Assembly: GCF_002288185.1 (NCBI RefSeq)
Contig: NZ_CP016776.1
Span: 682,001-746,000 of the forward strand
DNA: 64,000 nt
Source: Candidatus Planktophila vernalis
Lineage (GTDB): Bacteria > Actinomycetota > Actinomycetes > Nanopelagicales > Nanopelagicaceae
Direction of reading: 5' to 3'
Under the pieces are notes generated by a model. That model was not told the DNA's origin and made no database searches. It saw nothing but the letters and a program-made list of their open reading frames with translations. This document shows, piece after piece, positions 40,972-50,832 of the stretch. The stretch's first letter is position 1. Each line of letters opens with the position of its first letter. The position numbers and the translations under genes were made by a program.

Positions 40972-41011
40972 ATCGGGCTTTTCGGAGCTTTTCGACCACT
41001 TCTTACACATC

Positions 41012-41044
41012 AAAAAACGTTGGCCCGCTAGCGTTTTGGGCCAA
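41012..41044 (-). terminator. Rho-independent terminator of tyrS
   Basis: On the minus strand TTGGCCC (41038-41044) and GGGCCAA (41020-41026) form a perfect seven-base stem with an 11-base loop, followed by CGTTTTTTG. It lies 12 bases after the tyrS stop and separates the arg-tyrS run from the rRNA promoters. Confidence 0.85.
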
Positions 41045-41056
41045 AAAGGGCGATTT

Positions 41057-42322
41057 TTATATCAGCTCCACAGCGGCTAAATCTCGCTTGCCTTTTCGCA
41101 AAACCGCATATTTACCGCATAAAAAGTCAGATTTTTGAGGTGCAAAATCTTCTCCGGAGATCTTTTCATTATTGAGATATGCGCCACCTTCTTTAACAAT
41201 GCGGCGCGCTGCAGATTTAGAGTCAACAACACCAGTTGCTGCTAAGAGATCAACCCATGTTGGAATTGCATCATTTTTCGACACAGTCGTGCGAGGTAGT
41301 TCAGCAAGTGCGCCTGCCAATGTTTCTTCATCAAGTTCTGTGAGATCTCCTTGACCAAATAACGCCTTTGCAGCTGCTTCTACCCGATCAGTTGTAGCTT
41401 GTGAGTGCACAAGTGCAGTTAATTCACGGGCAAGGGCGCGATGGGCTTCACGCAAACCAGGGTTTTCTTTATGTGCATTTTCCAGAGCGGCAATTTCCTC
41501 ATGAGATTTGAAAGAAAAGACCTTAAGAAAGTTGATGACATCTTTATCGTCAGTATTTAACCAGTACTGGAAGAAAGCATAAGGAGAAGTCATAGCAGGA
41601 TCTAGCCAGACTGATCCCCCAGCTGTTTTACCAAACTTAGTTCCATCAGCTTTGGTCAAAAGTGGCACGGTGAGTGCATGACCGCTTCCCTGCTCAACGC
41701 GGCGAATCAAATCTAGGCCAGCAACGATGTTGCCCCACTGATCTGAACCGCCTAATTGCAATGTGCAATTATTGCGACGATAGAGTTCCAAGAAGTCATA
41801 GGACTGCAAAACTTGGTAAGAAAATTCTGTGTATGAAATTCCACCAGCTTCCAATCTTGTAGAAACTGAATCTTTAGAGAGCATTTGGTTCACGCTAAAA
41901 TGCTTGCCAATATCGCGCAAAAACTCAATTGCACTTAGGGGTGAAGTCCAATCAAGATTGTTAACAACAATGGCCTTGTTTTTAGCTTCGCTAAAATCTA
42001 GAAATGCAGAGACTTGTGTGCGAATACGATTGACCCAGCCCTCAACGATTTCAGTACTGTTGAGTGTGCGCTCTTCATTCTTACCGCTGGGATCTCCCAC
42101 TAATCCCGTAGCACCGCCGACTAGAGCGATTGGTGTGTGACCGGCTAATTGGAAGCGGCGTAGAACTAGAAGAACCACGAGATTGCCCACGTGTAGTGAT
42201 GGCGCAGTTGGATCAAAGCCCACATACAAAGTGATGGGTTTTTTCAACGATTCAAGCAGAGCCGCCTCATCAGTGGACTGGGCTAATAGCCCGCGCCAGC
42301 GTAGATCTTCTAGAAGGTTCAT
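41057..42322 (-). CDS. tyrS: Tyrosyl-tRNA synthetase
   Basis: TyrRS charges tRNA-Tyr. The 421-residue class I synthetase has the HIGH-type motif PSLHVGNL near residue 38-45, the tyrosine pocket [12 protein letters not shown] near 192, and the KMSKS-type loop KFGKTAGG near 230. The C-terminal S4-like domain is visible in [18 protein letters not shown]. The start overlaps the argH stop by four bases, so it is translated with the arginine cluster and closed by a strong terminator. The argH-tyrS linkage is common in actinobacteria. Confidence 0.97.
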   Translation of the reverse strand: MNLLEDLRWRGLLAQSTDEAALLESLKKPITLYVGFDPTAPSLHVGNLVVLLVLRRFQLAGHTPIALVGGATGLVGDPSGKNEERTLNSTEIVEGWVNRIRTQVSAFLDFSEAKNKAIVVNNLDWTSPLSAIEFLRDIGKHFSVNQMLSKDSVSTRLEAGGISYTEFSYQVLQSYDFLELYRRNNCTLQLGGSDQWGNIVAGLDLIRRVEQGSGHALTVPLLTKADGTKFGKTAGGSVWLDPAMTSPYAFFQYWLNTDDKDVINFLKVFSFKSHEEIAALENAHKENPGLREAHRALARELTALVHSQATTDRVEAAAKALFGQGDLTELDEETLAGALAELPRTTVSKNDAIPTWVDLLAATGVVDSKSAARRIVKEGGAYLNNEKISGEDFAPQKSDFLCGKYAVLRKGKRDLAAVELI

Positions 42323-43746
42323 GAACCCATCATCTCTGAAAAGGCCTTGGCTTTGTCGGCTATTTTCTTAGATTGCGTCGCATTTTCTTTAAGCGCGCTC
42401 TTAATTTGCTCGGCCACTAACGCCGGCGCTGTTCCTCCAGCAGTTGTCCGTGAACTCAAAGCTCCGGCCACGTTTAGCACGTCTCTGACTCCCCCGTCTA
42501 GAGAAGGATGGATAGTTTTAAACTCATCATCGCTAAGTTCATGCAATTGACGTGAACTCTTTTCACACAACGCAACACATTTTCCTGCAGATTCATGAGC
42601 AGTAGCAAAAGGAACATTCTTTCGAACCAAATAATCAGCAATCTCTGTAGCAAGGGAGAAACCAGTTGGTGCTGCCAGTGCCATCTTTTTTCGATCAAAA
42701 TCGGTAGTTGCAACCATGCCAGTAATTGCTGGCAACGTTAAGAGCAAAGTATCAATGCTGTCAAAGAGAGGTTCTTTATCTTCTTGCAGATCGCGGTTAT
42801 ATGCAAAAGGCAATCCCTTAAGCATTGTCATGACTGAGACCAGATTGCCAATCAGTCGACCTGATTTGCCTCGTGCAAGCTCTGCCATGTCTGGATTCTT
42901 CTTCTGAGGCATAATCGATGAACCCGTTGAGTACTCATCTGCAACTTTGGCCCAGGCAAACTCTGTTGATGCCCACAACGTCCACTCTTCACCGATACGA
43001 GATAAGTGCAAACCTATTGTTGCGCAAATAAACAGCGCCTCTGCAACATAATCACGATCACTGACGGCATCAATGCTGTTAGCAAAACTAGAATCAAAAC
43101 CAAGCTCTTTTGCAGTGCGCTCTGGATTCAATGGAAGTGAAGATCCTGCAAGAGCGCCTGCCCCAAGAGAGCTCACCGATGTGCGCTTTAACCAGTCGTT
43201 AATGCGATCGAGATCTCTTGCAAAAGCATGTGCGTGCTTTGCTAATTCATGTCCAAAGGAAACGGGCTGTGCATGTTGAATGTGAGTAAAACCTGGAGCA
43301 CTGTCGTTGACATACTCATTGGCCTTGTTCAAAATTGCGGTATTCAACGCGGTAACCAATGAAGCAACTTCCAACATGTGATCGATGGCAAAGAGACGTA
43401 GATCAGTTGTGACTTGATCATTGCGAGAGCGCCCAGCACGAAGTGCTCCCCCAACTGCGCCCAGCTTGGCAGTTAGCCCACGCTCCAAAGCGCTATGAAC
43501 ATCTTCATCGCCAGGCTGCGCCAAAAATGAGCCCTTTGACACCTCAACTGCTAATTCTTTGAGAGCACCGCGAATAGCTGCTGCATCATCTTTTGCTACT
43601 AACTTGCTAGATTCCAAAACAGATAAGTGAGCCAGGGATGAGCGAATGTCATACGGGGCTAAACGCCAGTCAAAGTGGGCACTGCGAGAGAGTGCAAAGA
43701 CAGCATCGGCTGGGCCATTACTAAAGCGTGCACCCCAGAGCGCCAT
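42319..43746 (-). CDS. argH: Argininosuccinate lyase
   Basis: ArgH splits argininosuccinate into arginine and fumarate, the last step of arginine synthesis. The 475-residue protein has the fumarase/aspartase-superfamily signature [15 protein letters not shown] near residue 282 and conserved GRSRNDQV (about 105) and [14 protein letters not shown] (about 158). It starts directly before the argR stop and overlaps tyrS. argG, its substrate-forming partner, is not in the window. Confidence 0.96.
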   Translation of the reverse strand: MALWGARFSNGPADAVFALSRSAHFDWRLAPYDIRSSLAHLSVLESSKLVAKDDAAAIRGALKELAVEVSKGSFLAQPGDEDVHSALERGLTAKLGAVGGALRAGRSRNDQVTTDLRLFAIDHMLEVASLVTALNTAILNKANEYVNDSAPGFTHIQHAQPVSFGHELAKHAHAFARDLDRINDWLKRTSVSSLGAGALAGSSLPLNPERTAKELGFDSSFANSIDAVSDRDYVAEALFICATIGLHLSRIGEEWTLWASTEFAWAKVADEYSTGSSIMPQKKNPDMAELARGKSGRLIGNLVSVMTMLKGLPFAYNRDLQEDKEPLFDSIDTLLLTLPAITGMVATTDFDRKKMALAAPTGFSLATEIADYLVRKNVPFATAHESAGKCVALCEKSSRQLHELSDDEFKTIHPSLDGGVRDVLNVAGALSSRTTAGGTAPALVAEQIKSALKENATQSKKIADKAKAFSEMMGS

Positions 43747-44229
43747 TTACTTTCTCCCATTCTTAGTTGCTGCGTAAGCGAGTAATTCTTTCGCTAATTG
43801 CGCTCCACCTGTTGCTTTCTTGGACACAAGGATAATCGTGTCGTCTCCTGCAATCGTGCCAATAACACCTGTGAGATTGGCGTGGTCAAGTGAACTAGCA
43901 ACAAACTGCGCCGCCCCTGGTGGTGTGTGAATCACGGCCAAGTTGGCACTGTGATCCACGGAGAGAATTAACTTTGATGGAACAGGATTGATACGAGAAA
44001 GAGCATCATCAGAGGACTCTCTAATTTGGTAGACAGATTCACCATCTCGACCACGACCACGAACCGCACCAATTTCTTCGAGATCTCTACTAGCCGTTGC
44101 CTGAGTAACTCGATATCCACTTTTTTTGAGTGCCACGACCAAATCAGACTGTGAGTGAATAACTCCAGATTGAATCAGCGCAATGGCCTTTGCTCTGCGC
44201 GCAGAAACATTCGTTGCATTACTTGCCAT
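43747..44229 (-). CDS. argR: Arginine repressor
   Basis: The protein has about 160 residues. An N-terminal winged helix (RRAKAIALIQSGVIHSQSDLVVALKKSGYRVTQATASRDLEEIGAVRGRG) is followed by the C-terminal hexamerisation and arginine-binding domain with NLTGVIGTIAGDDTIILV. The ATG at 44229 is used (GTG at 44232 possible), overlapping argD by 11 bases. It probably represses the arg run through the paired repeats seen upstream of argC at 48352-48381. Confidence 0.94.
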   Translation of the reverse strand: MASNATNVSARRAKAIALIQSGVIHSQSDLVVALKKSGYRVTQATASRDLEEIGAVRGRGRDGESVYQIRESSDDALSRINPVPSKLILSVDHSANLAVIHTPPGAAQFVASSLDHANLTGVIGTIAGDDTIILVSKKATGGAQLAKELLAYAATKNGRK

Positions 44230-45388
44230 CACTGATCACCTTTCTAAAGATAGAAACAAATTTCACCAGTTGTGCCTGAGTAACAATGAGGGCAGGTGCT
44301 ATTCGAATCGTTGATTCATTAGCAGCATTGACCAAAACTCCAGCCTTAGCCATCTTGGCCGCAAACTCTTTTGCAGTAGGTGTATCCAACTCAATTCCAA
44401 TGAGCAATCCAGCTCCGCGCACTTCCTTCACACCCTTAACCATCGCTAACTCTGTCAAGAGATATTCATGATGAAGGACTGTCTTTTCAATAAGCTTCTC
44501 TTTATCAATCACTGCAATGGCTGCAAGACCTGCAGCAGTAGTAACTGGGTTGCCACCAAATGTTGTGCCGTGATCTCCGGCCTCAAAAAGTGATGCTGCT
44601 TTCCCTAGTGCGATCATTGCCCCTAATGGCAATCCCCCACCTAATCCCTTAGCCAAAGTAATCACATCAGGCTTTATCCCTGAGTACTCATATCCAAACC
44701 AATCACCCGTGCGACCCATACCTGTTTGCACAGCATCAATTACTAACAACACACCATATCTATCGCAGAGTTCTCTCACCTGTGACAAGTAATCAACCGG
44801 TGGAATTATCACTCCGGCTTCTCCCATGATTGGCTCCAGAATCACCATTGCAGTCTTTCTTGAAATAGCACGGCGCATTGCTTCGATGTCGCCAAATGCA
44901 ACGTGTTTAACACCTTTCACCAAGGGCAAAAATGGTTCGCGCTTTGCAGGTTGTCCTGTTAGTGAAAGTGCACCCATTGTTCTACCGTGAAAAGCACCTT
45001 GCGCAGCAATGATTCGGTTGCGACCTGTTCGACGAGAAAGCTTTAATGCTGCCTCATTAGCTTCAGCGCCAGATTGGCAAAAGAAAACACGTGCACTCTT
45101 ATCGCCCGTCATTTCAACTAACTTTGCAGCTAACGTTAAAGCGTTGGGATGGGCATAGAAATTACTCACATGACTTAACTGTGCAATCTGCTTGCTAACA
45201 GCCTTCACAATAGCCGGATGTGCATGTCCCAAGATACTTGTTGCAATTCCGCCTAAGAAATCTAAGTACTGCTTTCCATCGGCATCAGTAACGACTATGC
45301 CTTTACCCTTTACAAGAGCAATGGATGGGACACCATAATTATTCTGTGTTGTGCTCTTCCACTGCTTTATGAGATCTGTGTTTTTCAT
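44219..45388 (-). CDS. argD: Acetylornithine aminotransferase
   Basis: ArgD is a class III pyridoxal-phosphate aminotransferase converting N-acetylglutamate semialdehyde to N-acetylornithine. The 389-residue protein has the PLP lysine in VITLAKGLGGGLPLGAMI near residue 240, LLVIDAVQTGMGRTG near 215-230 and HGTTFGGNPV near 270. It overlaps argB upstream and argR downstream by a few bases. argF, which often lies between argD and argR, is absent. Confidence 0.96.
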   Translation of the reverse strand: MKNTDLIKQWKSTTQNNYGVPSIALVKGKGIVVTDADGKQYLDFLGGIATSILGHAHPAIVKAVSKQIAQLSHVSNFYAHPNALTLAAKLVEMTGDKSARVFFCQSGAEANEAALKLSRRTGRNRIIAAQGAFHGRTMGALSLTGQPAKREPFLPLVKGVKHVAFGDIEAMRRAISRKTAMVILEPIMGEAGVIIPPVDYLSQVRELCDRYGVLLVIDAVQTGMGRTGDWFGYEYSGIKPDVITLAKGLGGGLPLGAMIALGKAASLFEAGDHGTTFGGNPVTTAAGLAAIAVIDKEKLIEKTVLHHEYLLTELAMVKGVKEVRGAGLLIGIELDTPTAKEFAAKMAKAGVLVNAANESTIRIAPALIVTQAQLVKFVSIFRKVISDGK

Positions 45389-46170
45389 GCGATCACCAAC
45401 GTTCCACCTTTGCTCAGTAGTGCATCCGCAAAGCTGTTTGGATCCGTGCCGTCAATAATTCGAACGGCTTTAGCACCACTGGCAACTGCATCTAGTGCGG
45501 CTTGAACTTTAGGTGCCATGCCTTCAGCGAACCCCGCTTTAATGGCGTTGAGCTCATCTGATGAAATAGATTCAATCAAAGATGAAGTATCTGGCCAACT
45601 ACGATAAATGCCAGCAACATCAGTCATAACGATGAGTGCAGAAGCATCTAACGCTCCAGCAATAGCTGCGGCAGCTAAATCAGCATTGACATTCAATCCA
45701 CCAGAGCCGCCTTCATCACTACTAATGGGTGCAACGACTGGAACTACTCCCTTACTGACTAATTCTTTAAGCGCCGAAACATCGACCCTGACAACATCAC
45801 CCACGCTCCCAAGATCGGCATTACTTCCATCTACTAATGTTGTTTTCTTTCTCGCGATCAGAGTGGGAAGTGTGCGTCCGGATAGTGCTTGAGCCTTAAT
45901 TCCACCCTTAATAAGAGTTTGTGCAACCTTTGGGCCGACTTCATTAGCTAGAACTGTCTCAACAACTTCAAAAATCTCTGGTGTTGTGAAGCGAAAGCCA
46001 CCAACGAATGAACTTTCAATTCCCTTAGCTTTCAACGCCGCATCAATTTGAGGTCCGCCGCCGTGCACAACCACAACGGATTCACCTGTCGCTTGAGCAG
46101 CTGCAATTGCCTGGGCAAAAGCGCCGTTTTCATCCTTCATGGCATGCCCACCGAATTTAACGACGATCAT
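45385..46170 (-). CDS. argB: Acetylglutamate kinase
   Basis: ArgB phosphorylates N-acetylglutamate. The 261-residue protein belongs to the amino-acid kinase fold: IVVKFGGHAMKD at the N-terminus, VVVVHGGGPQIDAALKAKGI near residue 34 and LNVNADLAAAAIAGALDAS near 158. It is slightly shorter than the family norm of about 290 and lacks a long N-terminal helix, which is associated with arginine-sensitive hexameric enzymes; feedback insensitivity is possible but not shown. It overlaps its neighbours by four bases on each side. Confidence 0.95.
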   Translation of the reverse strand: MIVVKFGGHAMKDENGAFAQAIAAAQATGESVVVVHGGGPQIDAALKAKGIESSFVGGFRFTTPEIFEVVETVLANEVGPKVAQTLIKGGIKAQALSGRTLPTLIARKKTTLVDGSNADLGSVGDVVRVDVSALKELVSKGVVPVVAPISSDEGGSGGLNVNADLAAAAIAGALDASALIVMTDVAGIYRSWPDTSSLIESISSDELNAIKAGFAEGMAPKVQAALDAVASGAKAVRIIDGTDPNSFADALLSKGGTLVIA

Positions 46171-47309
46171 GTTGAATACGCCGAGTTCTCATGAACATAG
46201 TCATGTGAGAGATCGTTAGTCATCACAGTTGCACTAGCTTTGCCAACCTTTAGATCTATGACTATTTCTACCAGACGGTTACTGAAATCAACTTTGCTCT
46301 TATCGGCATCCGGTGCGCTGTTAGAACAAACTTGAACACCATTGAGGGCAACATCAATCGTTAGCGGATCCATGTGGGCATCTGCTGTGCCAACGGCAGC
46401 TAACACTCTGCCCCAGTTTGGATCTCCACCAAAGATTGCTGCCTTGAGTAAGTTGTTGCGAGCACACGCTCTTCCTACTTCAACGGCGTCCTTTTCACTC
46501 ACTGCATTGTTGACCGTAATCGCAACTGATTTGGTAGAGCCTTCTGCATCTTCAATGAGTTGCGCCGCAAGTGAACCACAAACTTTCATTAACAGATCTT
46601 CCAACTCTGAATCAGAAAGTGTCTGCCCTGACGCACCTGATGCCATAAAGAGCACTGTGTCATTAGTTGATGTACAACCATCTGAATCAATTCGGTTATA
46701 AGTTCGATCCGTTACTTGTGCAAATATCTCGGCAGCATTTGAACCCACAAGCCCATCTGTCATAACAACCGAAAGCATTGTTGCTAAAGCTGGAGCTAAC
46801 ATTCCGGCACCCTTGGCAATACCTGCTACTTCAACTTTGCCTAGGCTGGCTTGTGCAATCTTTGGTACTGAATCCGTTGTCATAATGGCTTGTGCGCACT
46901 CCTGCAGTGATTCAGATTTGAGCTCTGATGCAATTGATCTAATGCCACTTTCAATCTTTGTCATGGGTAGTAATTCACCAATAAGGCCAGTTGAACAAAC
47001 AACCACTTCACCCGATGAAACTTCTAGTAAATCCCCTACCAACTCTGCAGTTGCATGAGTGTCAGCAAATCCTTGCGGTCCTGTGCAGGCATTGGCCCCG
47101 CCGGAGTTGAGCACAACTGCTCTAACGATCTGATCTTTAACTACCTGCTTGCTCCAGATGACCGGTGCTGCGATTACTTTGTTTGATGTGAATACCGCCG
47201 TACCGAAAAAGGTAGGTCCAGTGTTCTCAATCAGTGTTAAATCAAGTGCCCCTGTGCTTTTTAAGCCTGCAACACATGCAGCACCAACAAAGCCTTGAGG
47301 TAGTTTCAT
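46167..47309 (-). CDS. argJ: Glutamate N-acetyltransferase / amino-acid acetyltransferase (ArgJ)
   Basis: ArgJ recycles the acetyl group from acetylornithine to glutamate. The 380-residue proenzyme has the self-cleavage site with nucleophilic Thr in KGAGMLAPALATMLSVVMTD near residue 180. It also has AVVLNSGGANACTGPQG near 68 and NPNWGRVLAAV-like GGDPNWGRVLAAVG near 290. Its presence implies the cyclic acetyl route. It overlaps argB and argC by four bases each. Confidence 0.96.
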   Translation of the reverse strand: MKLPQGFVGAACVAGLKSTGALDLTLIENTGPTFFGTAVFTSNKVIAAPVIWSKQVVKDQIVRAVVLNSGGANACTGPQGFADTHATAELVGDLLEVSSGEVVVCSTGLIGELLPMTKIESGIRSIASELKSESLQECAQAIMTTDSVPKIAQASLGKVEVAGIAKGAGMLAPALATMLSVVMTDGLVGSNAAEIFAQVTDRTYNRIDSDGCTSTNDTVLFMASGASGQTLSDSELEDLLMKVCGSLAAQLIEDAEGSTKSVAITVNNAVSEKDAVEVGRACARNNLLKAAIFGGDPNWGRVLAAVGTADAHMDPLTIDVALNGVQVCSNSAPDADKSKVDFSNRLVEIVIDLKVGKASATVMTNDLSHDYVHENSAYST

Positions 47310-48328
47310 GCGCCTAAACCATCAGTTGATAGACCAGAACCTTCATGAAAACCAGTAATGATGTTTGCATTTTGTATTGCCTGACTTGCTGCGCCTTTTC
47401 CTAAATTATCCAAGGCAACACTGATTACTAGACGGTTGGTGTGTTCATCAACGGCAACCTGCATTTGAACCTTGTTGGAACCTGTAACACCGCCTGTCTT
47501 AGGCATCTGACTCAGTGGCAACACATCTACGAAATACTCTCCCGCATAGTGCTTTGTAAAAAGGTCGTGTGCTTCTTTTGAATTCATGGGCTTGTTCAAC
47601 TTGGCAGTAATGGTTGCCAGAATGCCACGGGGCATTGGTGCAAGTATTGGCGTGAAAGAGATTTTCACCGGCTTTTTTGCAATAGCTGACACAGCCTGCT
47701 CAATCTCTGGTGTGTGTTGATGCACTCCGCCGAACTTATATGAAGTCAGAGAGCCCATCACTTCACTTGCAATCAAATTAATCTTGGCGCTTCGACCCGC
47801 CCCAGTTGTTCCAGATGCCGCAACTACAACAACATCGCTAACATCTACATGATTAACTGCGGGTGCTATCCCTAAAGTAATTGCCGTTGCATAGCAACCA
47901 GGATTGGCGATTTTGCTTTCCTTCGCTATAGCTTGACGTTGTCCCGCGCTAAGTTCAGGTAGGCCATAGACCCAAGCTCCGGCATGGACTCCCCCATAGT
48001 ATTTCTCCCAGGCAGAAGCATCTTCTAATCTGTAATCGGCACCTAGGTCCACGATCTTTGTCGTAGATGGAATCTTTGCAATGAGTGAGGCTGATTCACC
48101 ATGAGGCAGCGCGATAAAGACGAGTTCGATATCTGAAAAATCTATCTCTGAAACAGCTAAAAACTTCTCACCATTGTGAGTTGTTAAGTGTGGATGGACG
48201 GATGTGACTAGCTCACCAGCATTCGAGTGAGCACTAATAGCCGTGACTTGAAAATGTGGATGCACTGCCAGTAGACGAAGGAGTTCTCCCCCGGCATACC
48301 CGCTTGCACCAATGACCGCTGTTTTCAT
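47306..48328 (-). CDS. argC: N-acetyl-gamma-glutamyl-phosphate reductase
   Basis: ArgC reduces N-acetylglutamyl phosphate to the semialdehyde. The 340-residue protein has an N-terminal NADP site MKTAVIGASGYAGGELLRLL and the catalytic Cys in IANPGCYATAITLG near residue 145. The active-site His lies in a later HQHTPEIEQ segment. It is the first gene of the arg run; a TATCCT box six bases before the ATG and a double repeat upstream suggest an ArgR-controlled leaderless promoter. Confidence 0.96.
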   Translation of the reverse strand: MKTAVIGASGYAGGELLRLLAVHPHFQVTAISAHSNAGELVTSVHPHLTTHNGEKFLAVSEIDFSDIELVFIALPHGESASLIAKIPSTTKIVDLGADYRLEDASAWEKYYGGVHAGAWVYGLPELSAGQRQAIAKESKIANPGCYATAITLGIAPAVNHVDVSDVVVVAASGTTGAGRSAKINLIASEVMGSLTSYKFGGVHQHTPEIEQAVSAIAKKPVKISFTPILAPMPRGILATITAKLNKPMNSKEAHDLFTKHYAGEYFVDVLPLSQMPKTGGVTGSNKVQMQVAVDEHTNRLVISVALDNLGKGAASQAIQNANIITGFHEGSGLSTDGLGA

Positions 48329-48334
48329 GGTCCT

Positions 48335-48381
48335 AGGATATCTTCTAGTCGATATTTATGCAAACACCTGCATATTTATGC
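48335..48381 (-). promoter_or_regulatory. argC promoter with two candidate ArgR boxes
   Basis: On the minus strand TATCCT (48335-48340) is the -10, six bases before the ATG, with TTTGCA 18 bases further up as a -35. GCATAAATAT occurs twice in the same direction, at 48352-48361 and 48372-48381. The upstream copy extends to the palindrome GCATAAATATGC. The 20-base offset fits paired ArgR boxes. The distal copy overlaps the pheT stop codon. Confidence 0.6.
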
Positions 48382-50832
48382 GGTGCGAACTACTGCTCCG
48401 CATTTCTTGGCTGCCACAGCTGTAGCTGCCTCACGCATGGCTGAGACCTCATCGCCAGTTAGCGTGCGATCAGGTGCTCTAAAGACCAAAGTGAAAGCTA
48501 GAGAGATCTTGCCATCGCCGATCTTGTCGTAGCGATCAAAAAGAGAGATGGACTCAAGTAAGTCTCCAGCACCCTCTGTAAGGGCTGCCTGAACTTCAGC
48601 AGCCGTTACTTTCTCATCAACAATTAACGCCACATCTTGCAACGCTGCAGGCATTGTTCCTACACGTGTTGGACGTACGAGAGATGAATCTGGAAGAGCG
48701 CTTAACCCAACAGCAAATGCAACACTTCGCTCAGGTAACCCGTATTTAGCAATAATTCGTGGGTGAATCTCTCCCGCATGTGCCACTGCTTTGCCATCAA
48801 CGATTAATTCTGCGCATCGTCCTGGATGCCACGGTGCAAAATCAGAGCGCTTGATACTCCACTCCAGATTACACAGCGCCAAAATATCTTGGGCATATTC
48901 AATGGCATCGTGCCATGTGTATGCACGCGCTTTCCCTTGCCAATTCTCATTCTCTACTTTGCCTACAAGCAAACCAGCCACGTGATAAGCCTGTGGTGGA
49001 ACGGAAGCAAAAATCTCTTCAATAACCTTTTGACTTGGTCGCTTGGACAAGTCAGGTGAAATTGCGGGGACTAATTTCTGAGCACTTCGGAAAATGGATC
49101 CCATCTCAAAGATTGCAAAATCTTTTGCCCCGCGGCTGATATTGCGCTGTGCAACCTCAATTAACCCCGGAACTAAATGCACGCGCATCAATGGGAACTC
49201 TTCAGACATTGGGTTAGCAATTGCATAGGTTGAAGCACGTTCGCCGACAAAGCCCATCGCATCAATAGTTTCTTGGTTTGTGAATGGAAAAGTTTGAACT
49301 TCAGCTAAACCACGACTTGCAAGCATTGTCGCAACGGCTCTGCGACGCTTTTGAGTTGGGGTGAGCGATGCGTGCAATGGACGAGGAGGCAAAATGGATG
49401 GAATCTTGTCGTAGCCAATCATGCGGGCGACTTCTTCGGTGAAATCCGCTGCCGTTAGTAAATCCGCACGCCACGATGGAGGATCAATGGTGAAGCTCTT
49501 CTCATCAACATCGCAACCAATTACACGTAGAAGCTCGGCAACCTTTGCAGGTGGCACATCAAAACCCAGGGTCTTTGAAACATAAGAAGAATCAATAGTT
49601 ACCAAGGGTGCATAGATGGGCTCGCCATCAACCACTGTTGCCACATGCTTGGCTGAACTGTGAGCGGTAAGCAGTTGGACAAAACGCGCTGATGCGAATT
49701 CGGCCAATGAAGGATCTACGCTTCGTTCAAAACGTCGCGATGCTTCAGATGAAAGTTTGTGACGACGAGAGTTCTTAGCGATGCATACCTCACAGAAGTG
49801 AACCGCTTCCAATGCGATATCGGTTGTTGTTTCTGTAATTTCAGAAGACAAACCTCCCATTGTTCCGGCAAGAGCTAACGGTTGTTCATCATCACATACC
49901 ATCAAATCTTCAGGATCTAATGTGCGCTCTACACCGTCCAGAGTTCTAAATTTTTGTGCCTTGCCGGCGCGCTTGATCGTAAGTCCGCCCTTAATCTTTG
50001 CTTTATCAAAAGCATGCAAAGGCTGTCCAAGTTCGAGCATTACATAATTTGTAACATCGACAACTAAGGAAATTGAACGCATACCCATTTTTTCGATGCG
50101 TCGGCGCATCCAGATCGGTGTTGTTGCTTTTGGATCAAAATTAGACAAGGTGCGCAAGTAAAAAACAGATGCAGGGTGACCTTCTGCAATCTTTGCCGAT
50201 ACACCCTTGCCAGTCTCCTCAAACTTCAATGTTCGCAGTGCCTCAACAGGATCAGTGAACTTCAACCCCAATGAGCCTGCAACCTCACGTGCTATTCCTC
50301 GAATGCTCAATGCATAACCGCGATCTGGATTAACTGCCACATCAAAGATCACATCGTTAATCTGCAAGCCCTCGATTGCATCGGCACCAATTTTCACATC
50401 GGCCTCTGAGAAAACCATGATGCCAGCATGCTCATCACTAATACCTAATTCGCGAGCAGAGCAGATCATTCCATTAGAAGTTTTGCCGTAAGTCTCACGG
50501 GCACTAATTGCAAAATTACCAGGCAACACAGCCCCCGGAAGAGCTGCAACAATCATGTCCCCCACTGCAAAGTTGGTGGCACCACAAATGACATAGCGAG
50601 TTTCTTTTTCCCCACAATCAATACCCACATAGCGGATTGGCTTCTTATGCTCAGTTAACTCTTCAATCGAGAGCACCTTTGCAAACTTAAGTGGGCCAGT
50701 TAAATCAGCGCCTTGGTAGATGATTTCTTCAACTTCAAAGCCAACTCGAATAAGGCCGTCAGAGATCTCATCTGCACTTACCTTTGCTGGAATATCAACA
50801 AACTCTTTAATCCACGATAGAGGTGCGCGCAT
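48376..50832 (-). CDS. pheT: Phenylalanyl-tRNA synthetase beta subunit
   Basis: The 818-residue beta chain of the alpha2-beta2 enzyme. Residues 40-150 form the tRNA-binding (EMAP-like) OB domain (VGIDCGEKETRYVICGATNF). The B3/B4 editing domain includes ELGQPLHAFDKAKIKG, and the B5 domain follows. The C-terminal FDX-ACB anticodon-binding domain covers about the last 95 residues (RPTRVGTMPAALQDVALIVDE). The start overlaps the pheS stop by one base, so the subunits are translated in coupled fashion. Confidence 0.97.
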   Translation of the reverse strand: MRAPLSWIKEFVDIPAKVSADEISDGLIRVGFEVEEIIYQGADLTGPLKFAKVLSIEELTEHKKPIRYVGIDCGEKETRYVICGATNFAVGDMIVAALPGAVLPGNFAISARETYGKTSNGMICSARELGISDEHAGIMVFSEADVKIGADAIEGLQINDVIFDVAVNPDRGYALSIRGIAREVAGSLGLKFTDPVEALRTLKFEETGKGVSAKIAEGHPASVFYLRTLSNFDPKATTPIWMRRRIEKMGMRSISLVVDVTNYVMLELGQPLHAFDKAKIKGGLTIKRAGKAQKFRTLDGVERTLDPEDLMVCDDEQPLALAGTMGGLSSEITETTTDIALEAVHFCEVCIAKNSRRHKLSSEASRRFERSVDPSLAEFASARFVQLLTAHSSAKHVATVVDGEPIYAPLVTIDSSYVSKTLGFDVPPAKVAELLRVIGCDVDEKSFTIDPPSWRADLLTAADFTEEVARMIGYDKIPSILPPRPLHASLTPTQKRRRAVATMLASRGLAEVQTFPFTNQETIDAMGFVGERASTYAIANPMSEEFPLMRVHLVPGLIEVAQRNISRGAKDFAIFEMGSIFRSAQKLVPAISPDLSKRPSQKVIEEIFASVPPQAYHVAGLLVGKVENENWQGKARAYTWHDAIEYAQDILALCNLEWSIKRSDFAPWHPGRCAELIVDGKAVAHAGEIHPRIIAKYGLPERSVAFAVGLSALPDSSLVRPTRVGTMPAALQDVALIVDEKVTAAEVQAALTEGAGDLLESISLFDRYDKIGDGKISLAFTLVFRAPDRTLTGDEVSAMREAATAVAAKKCGAVVRTA

